Shown: piece by piece, positions 36,943 to 43,129 of the stretch
How the letters are laid out: every line of letters begins with the position of its first letter
Numbering within the stretch: the first letter of the stretch is position 1
Assembly: GCA_902536295.1 (NCBI GenBank)
Contig: CACAWS010000005.1
Location: 1-64,000, forward strand
Source of the DNA: an uncultured SAR86 cluster bacterium
GTDB taxonomy: Bacteria > Pseudomonadota > Gammaproteobacteria > Magnimaribacterales > AG-339-G14
DNA: 64,000 bases
Reading direction: 5' to 3'
The notes under the pieces: model-generated
The model's input: only the letters and a program-made list of their open reading frames with translations
Told to the model about the DNA's origin: nothing
Database searches by the model: none
Translations under genes and position numbers: made by a program

Positions 36943-38411
36943 TGTTGCATATTGAAGAACAAGCTTTAACCTTCGATGATGTTCTTTTGCTCCCCGACTA
37001 TTCCGAAGTCCTTCCCCAAGACACTGATTTAAGCACAAAATTGACTCGGGATGTAGCGTTAAAAATTCCCATTATTTCTGCTGCTATGGATACGGTTACC
37101 GAAAGTAAAATGTCTATCGCTCTTGCTGAATTAGGCGGGATTGGGATTATTCACAAAAATATGCCTATTCTGGATCAAGCGAGAGAGGTAGAAAAGGTCA
37201 AAAAATTTGAAAGTGGGATAGTAAGAGATCCAGAAATTATTTCTTCAAAAAAAACAGTAGCCGAACTGATAAATTTAACTCAAGAGTTGAAAATTTCGGG
37301 TATGCCAGTCGTCGATAATGGAAATTTAGTAGGCATCGTGACCTCTAGAGATTTTAGAAATGTGCAAAATCAAGACGAATTAGTAGCAAATATCATGACT
37401 CCGAAAGAAAAATTGATCACTGTTGATGAAAATGAAGATTTAGATAAGATTAAAAATCTACTGTATCAACATAGAATAGAAAAAATACTTTTAGTAGACA
37501 AAGGTTTTTCTTTAAAAGGTTTAGTAACTCTAAAAGACATCAATAAAACAAAAGATTTCCCGCTGGCTTCAAAAGATGATGAAGGCAGGCTTTTAGTCGG
37601 AGCTGCTATTGGCAATGGAAGTGAAACTGAAGAGCGAATTGCTGAATTGATTAATGCAAACGTCGATGTCCTTGTTGTCGACAGTGCTCACGGGCATTCG
37701 AAAGGAATTATCGAAAGAGTAAAAAAAGTTAAAAAGGATTATCCGAATATCCAAGTTATTGCAGGAAATGTTGCCACTGGCAATGGCGCCCTCGAACTTG
37801 TAAAAGCAGGAGTTGATGCAGTCAAAGTAGGAATTGGACCAGGTTCAATTTGTACAACAAGGATTGTCACTGGAGTAGGAGTGCCGCAGGTTTCTGCAAT
37901 ATCAAATGTTGTGAACGCATTAAAAGATAAAAATGTTCCTGTGATAGCTGATGGGGGAATAAGATTTTCTGGAGATATTGCTAAAGCAATTGCTGCCGGA
38001 GCGAATAGCGTAATGCTGGGTAGTATTCTTGCTGGGACTGAAGAAGCTCCGGGAGAGGTAGAGTTGTATCAAGGCCGAAGTTATAAATCCTATCGAGGCA
38101 TGGGTTCAGTTGGAGCTATGTCAGGAGAAACCAATTCAGGCGATAGATATTTTCAAGAAAATGTAGCTAATACCGAAAAATTAGTACCGGAAGGAATTGA
38201 GGGCAGGGTTCCTTACAAAGGCCTTGTTGAAACAACAATCCATCAAATGTTAGGCGGAGTGCGTCAGAGCATGGGTTATACAGGAAATAAAGATATCGAA
38301 TCCATGAGGACAAAAGCTAAATTTGTAAAAATTACTCCTGCAGGTATCAATGAGAGTCATGTTCATGACGTCAGTGTCACTAAAGAAGCGCCAAATTATC
38401 GAATAACCTAA
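36942..38411 (+). CDS. guaB: Inosine-5'-monophosphate dehydrogenase
   Basis: 489 residues from the ATG at 36942 ([19 protein letters not shown]), preferred over a TTG two codons earlier by comparison with the family N-terminus. The barrel contains [12 protein letters not shown] near residue 48, the catalytic cysteine loop [15 protein letters not shown] near 299 and the flap [10 protein letters not shown] near 385. Two CBS domains are inserted at about 90-200. It oxidises IMP to XMP at the branch to GMP. guaA follows after 3 nt, the conserved guaBA operon. Confidence 0.98.
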   Translation: MLHIEEQALTFDDVLLLPDYSEVLPQDTDLSTKLTRDVALKIPIISAAMDTVTESKMSIALAELGGIGIIHKNMPILDQAREVEKVKKFESGIVRDPEIISSKKTVAELINLTQELKISGMPVVDNGNLVGIVTSRDFRNVQNQDELVANIMTPKEKLITVDENEDLDKIKNLLYQHRIEKILLVDKGFSLKGLVTLKDINKTKDFPLASKDDEGRLLVGAAIGNGSETEERIAELINANVDVLVVDSAHGHSKGIIERVKKVKKDYPNIQVIAGNVATGNGALELVKAGVDAVKVGIGPGSICTTRIVTGVGVPQVSAISNVVNALKDKNVPVIADGGIRFSGDIAKAIAAGANSVMLGSILAGTEEAPGEVELYQGRSYKSYRGMGSVGAMSGETNSGDRYFQENVANTEKLVPEGIEGRVPYKGLVETTIHQMLGGVRQSMGYTGNKDIESMRTKAKFVKITPAGINESHVHDVSVTKEAPNYRIT

Positions 38412-38414
38412 AAA

Positions 38415-39968
38415 GTGAAAAGCAACATAGATTCTGAAAAAATATTAATTTTAGATTTCGGATCTCAGTACACACAATTAATCGCCAGACGAATAAGAGA
38501 AATTGGTGTTTTTTCTGAAATTGTTTCTCACCGAATATCTTTGAAGGAGATACACAAGCTAAATCCTAAAGGGATAATTTTATCTGGTGGTCCTGAATCA
38601 GTGTATAAGAAAAATACTTTAAAAATTGATCCAAACATTTTAAATAGCAATATTCCAGTTTTAGGAATTTGCTATGGGATGCAGTTGATAGCACAACATT
38701 TCAAAGGAAAAGTGAAAACTTCAAATAAAAGTGAATTTGGTAACACTCAAATTAAGATATTTAAAGGAAAAATATTTAAAAAAATTACTCGCAAAGAACT
38801 CAATGTTTGGATGAGCCATGGCGATAAGGTAACCAAGTTACCGAAAGGTTTTAAAAGAATAGCATCAAGTAAAAACTGTACGATCGCGGCAATAGAAAGC
38901 ATAAAAGATAAAAAGTTTGGTTTGCAATTTCATCCAGAAGTTACACACACTGATAATGGTTCAAAAATTTTAGAGGCTTTCATCAAAGATATTTGCAAGT
39001 GCCAAGCAAAATGGCGAGCTAAAAATATTGTAAAAAAATTAGTTGAAGAAATTAGAACTAAGGTAGGCGATAAAAAAGTACTTTTAGGAATTTCTGGTGG
39101 GGTAGATTCATCAGTGGCGGCAACGCTATTGCATAAAGCAATTGGCAAAAATCTAGAATGTATTTTCGTAGACAACGGATTACTTAGGAAAGATGAAGCA
39201 AAACAAGTAAAAAAGGATTTAAAAAACGCTTTGGGCATAAAAATTAATTTTTTGAATTCGGAAAATCTTTTTTTAAAGAATCTGAAAGGAGAGAGCGATC
39301 CAGAAACAAAAAGGAAAATTATTGGCAAGACTTTTATAGATGTATTTTTAAAAGAGGCTAAAAAATTAAAAAAAATTGAGTTTTTAGCACAAGGTACTAT
39401 CTATCCAGATGTGATTGAATCATCGGGAATAAAAGGGGGGAAAGCTCATGTTATAAAATCTCATCACAATGTAGGAGGCTTGCCAGATTATTTAAAACTG
39501 CCCCTTGTAGAACCATTGAACTCTTTGTTCAAAGATGAAGTGAGAAAAATTGGTTTCGCTCTAGGTTTGCCAGAAACTTTGATTGGAAGACATCCTTTTC
39601 CAGGGCCCGGATTAGCTGTAAGGATGTTAGGAGAAATTTCTAAAGCGAAATTGGACATTTTGAGAGAAGCAGATCATATATTTATTGATGAACTTATAAA
39701 AGCAAAATTATACGATAAAGTAAGTCAAGCTTTTGCAGTGTTTCTTCCTGTAAAAAGCGTCGGTGTGGTTGGAGATGCTAGAAGGTATGAATATGTGATC
39801 GCTTTAAGAGCTGCCGAAACAATTGATTTCATGACTGCAAGGGCATCAAAACTGTCACATGATCTATTGAATAAGGTTTCCGATCGTATCATTAATGAAA
39901 TTCCTAAAGTTTCCAGAGTGGTTTATGACATTTCTAGTAAACCGCCTGCAACTATAGAGTGGGAATGA
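38415..39968 (+). CDS. guaA: GMP synthase (glutamine-hydrolysing)
   Basis: 517 residues, starting at GTG (38415). The N-terminal class I amidotransferase has GICYGMQL with its nucleophilic cysteine near residue 85 and FHPEVTHT near 175. The ATP-pyrophosphatase domain carries the P-loop GISGGVDSSVAATLL near 226, and the C-terminal dimerisation domain ends KPPATIEWE. It aminates XMP to GMP. Base use here is more lysine-rich than in guaB. The 3' end (GAGTGGGAATGA) is a known insertion target of integrases in other bacteria, and near-copies recur downstream. Confidence 0.98.
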   Translation: MKSNIDSEKILILDFGSQYTQLIARRIREIGVFSEIVSHRISLKEIHKLNPKGIILSGGPESVYKKNTLKIDPNILNSNIPVLGICYGMQLIAQHFKGKVKTSNKSEFGNTQIKIFKGKIFKKITRKELNVWMSHGDKVTKLPKGFKRIASSKNCTIAAIESIKDKKFGLQFHPEVTHTDNGSKILEAFIKDICKCQAKWRAKNIVKKLVEEIRTKVGDKKVLLGISGGVDSSVAATLLHKAIGKNLECIFVDNGLLRKDEAKQVKKDLKNALGIKINFLNSENLFLKNLKGESDPETKRKIIGKTFIDVFLKEAKKLKKIEFLAQGTIYPDVIESSGIKGGKAHVIKSHHNVGGLPDYLKLPLVEPLNSLFKDEVRKIGFALGLPETLIGRHPFPGPGLAVRMLGEISKAKLDILREADHIFIDELIKAKLYDKVSQAFAVFLPVKSVGVVGDARRYEYVIALRAAETIDFMTARASKLSHDLLNKVSDRIINEIPKVSRVVYDISSKPPATIEWE

Positions 39969-39978
39969 AGGATTTTGA
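39948..39978 (+). repeat. att-like repeat copy 1 (guaA 3' end)
   Basis: Covers the last seven guaA codons and runs 10 nt past the stop. Over the first 30 bases it matches copy 4 (42077-42106) at 28 positions, with differences only at 39956 (A/T) and 39970 (G/A). The shared core is AACTATxGAGTGGGAAT. The start codon of the HAD gene lies inside it. Confidence 0.6.
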
Positions 39979-40600
39979 TTCATTAATTTTTGATTTGGAT
40001 GGAACGCTTTGGGATACCTGTGAAGCATGTGCCGTAGCTTGGAATAATGTTGTTAATAGAAATGAAATAAAATTTAGACAAGTCACTGCTTCAGATGTCA
40101 GAAGTGTAACTGGTAAACCCCATGCCGAATGTATAAAAACTGTATTCTCCAGCCTTTCAGATGAAGAGATTTCTATTCTCATAGATGAAACTGTGATTGA
40201 AGATACTCTTGCTATAAAGGAAATGGGCGGTGAATTGTATGAAGGGGTTTCTGAAGGTTTAAACATCCTTAATGAGTATTATGATTTATTCATAGTGAGT
40301 AACTGTCAGTCTGGATATATTGAAAATTTTTTATCGCAGAATAAATATGAAAATTTATTTAAAGACTATTTGTGTTGGGGAGATACGAACGAACCTAAAC
40401 CTCTCAATACAGCTGCAGTTATAAAAAAAAATAACCTCCAGAATCCAGTTTTTATAGGAGATATGGAAGGGGATTATGAAGCTGCCAGAGTTTGTGAATT
40501 AGAGTTCTATCAAGTTACATATGGATTCGGTTTACCATTGGAAGGCTGTAAGACTATAGAGAGTTTTCCTGAATTAGTTGAAAAATTGATTAATGAATAA
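39965..40600 (+). CDS. HAD-superfamily hydrolase (phosphoglycolate-phosphatase-like)
   Basis: 211 residues from the ATG at 39965, whose ATGA overlaps the guaA stop. A GTG two codons earlier is also in frame, but the coupled ATG is preferred. HAD motif I is FDLDGTLWDT near residue 7, motif II is FIVSNCQ near 102, the motif III lysine lies in EPKPLNTA near 137, and motif IV is FIGDMEGDYEAA near 153. A helical cap occupies ~20-80. The physiological substrate is unknown. The gene begins within an att-like repeat of the guaA end, so it may be accessory cargo translated by coupling to guaA. Confidence 0.9.
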   Translation: MKDFDSLIFDLDGTLWDTCEACAVAWNNVVNRNEIKFRQVTASDVRSVTGKPHAECIKTVFSSLSDEEISILIDETVIEDTLAIKEMGGELYEGVSEGLNILNEYYDLFIVSNCQSGYIENFLSQNKYENLFKDYLCWGDTNEPKPLNTAAVIKKNNLQNPVFIGDMEGDYEAARVCELEFYQVTYGFGLPLEGCKTIESFPELVEKLINE

Positions 40601-40604
40601 TAGC

Positions 40605-40625
40605 AGTTACAAAGAAGTTACAAAG
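40605..40625 (+). repeat. Tandem direct repeat AGTTACAAAG x2
   Basis: AGTTACAAAG occurs at 40605-40614 and 40616-40625, one base apart, just after the HAD gene and about 50 nt before att-like copy 2. Similar TACAAA/ACAAAGT repeats lie next to the other att-like copies, so they may be arm-type recombinase sites. This is an inference. Confidence 0.4.
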
Positions 40626-40648
40626 TCTATTTTAATACCCTTAAAACC

Positions 40649-40710
40649 ATTGATTTTATTGAGGTTTAAGATAGCGTAACTATTGAGTGGGAATAGTCAA
40701 TAAAATCAAT
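40649..40710. repeat. Perfect 14-bp inverted repeat enclosing att-like copy 2
   Basis: ATTGATTTTATTGA (40649-40662) and TCAATAAAATCAAT (40697-40710) are exact reverse complements. Between them lies the att-like core AACTATTGAGTGGGAAT, which itself contains CTATT/AATAG (40680-40684 and 40692-40696) around GAGTGGG. A folded strand would display the core in a hairpin. Not followed by a T-run, so not a typical terminator. Confidence 0.55.
40678..40694 (+). repeat. att-like repeat copy 2
   Basis: AACTATTGAGTGGGAAT is identical over 17 bases to copy 4 (42079-42095) and differs at one base from the guaA end. It lies outside any gene, so coding constraint cannot explain it. It keeps ATT where resident guaA has ATA, suggesting that it came from a different guaA end. 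Confidence 0.6.
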
Positions 40711-40747
40711 AACTTATATAAGATAAAATTTAATTTATAATATTTAC

Positions 40748-41257
40748 ATGTTTATTTTCAAGCATTTTAAAGAATTCTTTCTTTTTTATATAATAGGAAT
40801 ATTTCTTTTAATTATTTTCGTTGTAAATTTTGAACCTACAAAGAGTTTCATCTACTTATCAAAAGGAGCGAAAGAGAATATAGAAAATAATAGACAGTTA
40901 ATGAATTTTTTTTCGAAACAGTGTCTAGCGTTAAATGAAATGCATAGTCCCGAGAGACAATTTCTCAGTTTTCGTGAAAGTTATGAACTTGAGGGACTTT
41001 CTAGTACTCGATGGTATGATTTTAGACATAATCGGTATAGTTTTAGGTTTTACTTCAGGAAACCAAATGAAAAGGAAAAAGATATCGATGGACATACAAT
41101 AGTAACCCTATGTGAAGTTGTTCCTACTTTGATTATGCCAAGTATAACCTTATGGGGGTCTAACGAATTCAATGATCCTTTTTGTTCAGGTTGGGCAAGT
41201 GGTTGGGGTACAAGCGAAGAAGAAAGTTGTATTTTACAACTTAAGGATTCTCCCTGA
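40748..41257 (+). CDS. Hypothetical membrane-anchored protein
   Basis: 169 residues, not recognised. One N-terminal hydrophobic helix (about 9-27, FFLFYIIGIFLLIIFVVNF) suggests an inner-membrane anchor or uncleaved signal; the rest is soluble, with many aromatic residues (RWYDFRHNRYSFRFYFRK near 82; RHNRYSFRFYF) and four cysteines (QCLAL, TLCEV, PFCSGW, SCILQ), consistent with a periplasmic domain with disulfides. It is the only gene between att-like copies 2 and 3 and so looks like single-gene cargo. No strong ribosome site is visible. Confidence 0.6.
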   Translation: MFIFKHFKEFFLFYIIGIFLLIIFVVNFEPTKSFIYLSKGAKENIENNRQLMNFFSKQCLALNEMHSPERQFLSFRESYELEGLSSTRWYDFRHNRYSFRFYFRKPNEKEKDIDGHTIVTLCEVVPTLIMPSITLWGSNEFNDPFCSGWASGWGTSEEESCILQLKDSP

Positions 41258-41262
41258 TGAAG

Positions 41263-41318
41263 TACAAACTCCATACAAACTTTAAAAAAATGCGTATGAA
41301 ATCAGTTGTTTACAAACT
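41263..41318 (+). repeat. Three direct copies of TACAAACT
   Basis: TACAAACT occurs at 41263-41270, 41274-41281 and 41311-41318, in the 82-nt gap between the unknown gene and the SRPBCC gene, just before att-like copy 3. It resembles the TTACAAAG pair before copy 2. Confidence 0.4.
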
Positions 41319-41323
41319 TCTTT

Positions 41324-41338
41324 CTATGGAGTGGGAGT
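41324..41338 (+). repeat. att-like repeat copy 3 (diverged)
   Basis: CTATGGAGTGGGAGT agrees with CTATTGAGTGGGAAT of copies 2 and 4 at 13 of 15 positions. Its GGAG (41328-41331) also serves as the likely ribosome site of the SRPBCC gene, 8 nt before the ATG. On its own it would be weak; its spacing and the neighbouring repeats make it plausible. Confidence 0.4.
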
Positions 41339-41339
41339 A

Positions 41340-41819
41340 ATGACGCGTACGGTAAAAGTCAGCACCTATTTAGCAGCAGATTTAGAGACAGTTAAGAGTT
41401 ATTTAATGACGCCAGCGCTGCTCAATTATGTGGCGGGTGGCTTAATGAAATTCCATCCTATCGAACCAAATTCCTTTCCGTCAAAATGGGTTGAGGGGAA
41501 GTTCTCTGTAAAAATGTTCGCATTTCATTTTTTACCCATCGGAAAACAAATTATAGGTATAGAGTTTCCACAAAAATCCGATCATTGGGTTCTCAGAGAT
41601 AATGGAAGTGGTTCTCTAATAAAAACTTGGGATCATCTAATTTTTTTGGAATCGGAGGGAGGCGGAACTCGTTATACAGATGAAGTTTCTATCGATGCTG
41701 GTCTTTTCACATTACCAATCTATATCTACGCATTCATTTTTTACTCCTATAGACAAATGCGATGGCGGAAACTAGTAAATCTCAATTTTAGACCTCTGAA
41801 TGATCAACTAATCGAGTAG
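41340..41819 (+). CDS. SRPBCC (START-like) family protein
   Basis: 159 residues from the ATG at 41340 (MTRTVKVSTYLAADLETV), chosen over a GTG at 41331 because GGAG lies 8 nt upstream of the ATG. The pattern of an N-terminal beta strand, two short helices, a run of strands (SDHWVLRDNG, SLIKTWDHLIFLE, RYTDEVSIDAG) and a long C-terminal helix (IYAFIFYSYRQMRWRKLV) fits the helix-grip SRPBCC fold, which binds hydrophobic ligands. The function is unknown. It is the sole gene between att-like copies 3 and 4, and its codon use is somewhat richer in G+C than core genes. Confidence 0.72.
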   Translation: MTRTVKVSTYLAADLETVKSYLMTPALLNYVAGGLMKFHPIEPNSFPSKWVEGKFSVKMFAFHFLPIGKQIIGIEFPQKSDHWVLRDNGSGSLIKTWDHLIFLESEGGGTRYTDEVSIDAGLFTLPIYIYAFIFYSYRQMRWRKLVNLNFRPLNDQLIE

Positions 41820-41842
41820 ATGTTGCTGGGAAATGGTGGAAA

Positions 41843-41872
41843 ACTGAAAGAGAGTAGAACTACTCTTTCAGT
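41843..41872 (+). terminator. Hairpin after the SRPBCC gene, possible terminator
   Basis: ACTGAAAGAGAGTA (41843-41856) pairs with TACTCTTTCAGT (41861-41872) through 12 base pairs, with a 2-nt bulge and a GAAC loop. It starts 23 nt after the stop codon. There is no T-run after it, so it may act as a processing or stability element instead. Confidence 0.35.
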
Positions 41873-42076
41873 ATCTCATTGAGTTTCAATTCTGATAAGG
41901 GGGTTTTTGAAAATAGTTATATATCTGTAACAAAGTTTGTCATGGAGAGGGTAAAATTGGGGTTATGGAGAGTAAAACAGTAGATGTCTACTTTGCAAAG
42001 TTTGACAAAGTGGTATTTCACAAAAAAGGCACTCGGAAACACAGTCGTAGTAGGGGTTTCAGAGGTGGTGTTTTGT

Positions 42077-42107
42077 GCAACTATTGAGTGGGAATGAAAG
42101 ATTTTGG
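42077..42107 (+). repeat. att-like repeat copy 4 (guaA-end copy outside guaA)
   Basis: It reproduces the guaA 3' end including the stop and the following bases, 28 of 30 positions identical to 39948-39977. It also copies the first four codons of the HAD gene (ATGAAAGATTTT, M-K-D-F) before reaching a TGA. No gene needs this sequence here. It is the best candidate for the distal att junction of an inserted segment. Confidence 0.65.
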
Positions 42108-42117
42108 TTGAAGGCGA

Positions 42118-42132
42118 CTATTGAGTAAGAAC
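42118..42132 (+). repeat. att-like repeat copy 5 (degenerate)
   Basis: CTATTGAGTAAGAAC matches CTATTGAGTGGGAAT at 12 of 15 positions, 36 nt after copy 4. It could be an older, decayed junction. Weak on its own. Confidence 0.3.
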
Positions 42133-42301
42133 TGTATATAGTTAAAGTTGTTAAATATTAAATAAATTTTTTGGGAAAAATTATGGAAAGATTGGCATGT
42201 TTGTTTTTTTGTCAGCGGACTATTAATTGCAGTTATTCCATTGTGGATCAACACAAGTTCCAAAAAAGAACATTCAGAGTGACAAACATCGAGGCAAATA
42301 T

Positions 42302-43096
42302 ATGAGTCAAAATTCAAATGGCATAGTTAGAGCAGAAAGAGAAGGGAGCTCTTTGATTATCGAGATTGACCGGCAAGATAAGATGAATGGCTTTACTCCT
42401 GAAATGTTTGAAGGAGTGACCTCAGCCCTGGAACTACTTGAGCAAGACTCGGAACTTCGGGTTGGCGTTCTTTGTTTTGCAGGAGAACACACTACGGCTG
42501 GACTTGATATGCCTCGCTTTTTTAGTTCGAATTCTGGTTCTGATCAAGACTCTTCGCTTTCTGAAAATCGACCCGATGCCTTTGCCTTAAAACGTCGATG
42601 TACTAAACCTATCGTTGCAGCTGTGCAAGGCATAACTTATACCATCGGTATTGAAATATTATTAGCTGCAGACATTGTTATTGCCGCAGATAATTGTCGA
42701 TTTTGTCAACTAGAACCCAAAAGAGGTTTGGCAGTCTTCGGGGGAGCGCACGTTCGATACATTCAACGAGCGGGTTGGGGAAATGCCATGTATCACCTTC
42801 TCAGAGCTGATGAATTTGATGCATCGCGGGCTAAGGAGTTAGGGTTTATTCAAGAGGTAGTACCTGCAGGATCTCAATTAGACAGAGCTAAAGAGATTGC
42901 AAGCGAGATCGGTCAGTGTGCTCCGATAGCGATTCAAGAGATCAAGAGAGCTTCCCAAGTTTATTTAGAATTTGGTGAGGCAGCAGCCTTTGCGGAAATT
43001 GAAAATATGAGAAGAGTTACTTTAGCCACCGAGGATGCCAAAGAAGGAATGCAATCCTTTATTGAAAAGCGAGATCCAGAGTTTAAAGGTTCATAA
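42302..43096 (+). CDS. Enoyl-CoA hydratase/isomerase (crotonase) family protein
   Basis: 264 residues from the ATG at 42302 (MSQNSNGIVRAE), chosen because GAGG lies 7 nt upstream and homologues begin similarly; a longer frame from 42227 has no such support. Crotonase features: DRQDKMNGFTPEMF near residue 24, the oxyanion segment AGEHTTAGLDMPRF near 61 and the second oxyanion region around GITYTIGIEILLAADIVIAA (near 112; GIEILLAADI). The substrate is unknown. The region 42421-42480 has 31 G/C of 60, well above core genes nearby, suggesting a different origin. It is the first gene beyond the att-like array. Confidence 0.9.
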   Translation: MSQNSNGIVRAEREGSSLIIEIDRQDKMNGFTPEMFEGVTSALELLEQDSELRVGVLCFAGEHTTAGLDMPRFFSSNSGSDQDSSLSENRPDAFALKRRCTKPIVAAVQGITYTIGIEILLAADIVIAADNCRFCQLEPKRGLAVFGGAHVRYIQRAGWGNAMYHLLRADEFDASRAKELGFIQEVVPAGSQLDRAKEIASEIGQCAPIAIQEIKRASQVYLEFGEAAAFAEIENMRRVTLATEDAKEGMQSFIEKRDPEFKGS

Positions 43097-43129
43097 ATAT
43101 TTGAATATTTTGTCATGATCATGCTCAGT

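Larger units (their letters stand above)
41820..42301. other. 482-nt non-coding stretch after the SRPBCC gene
   Basis: No convincing gene on either strand. It contains a hairpin at 41843-41872, ACAAAGT repeats at 41930-41936 and 42005-42011, att-like copies 4 and 5, and then about 150 nt of sequence. The last part (from about 42165) reads as a short open segment with one hydrophobic stretch ending at a TGA near 42283, but without a start codon; it may be the decayed end of a membrane protein gene. This is consistent with a recombination junction. Confidence 0.5.

Noticed and set aside
42165-42283. Short open segment with a hydrophobic stretch before the crotonase gene.
   Set aside because: No start codon and no recognisable family; at best a decayed gene end, so it is only mentioned in the gap description.
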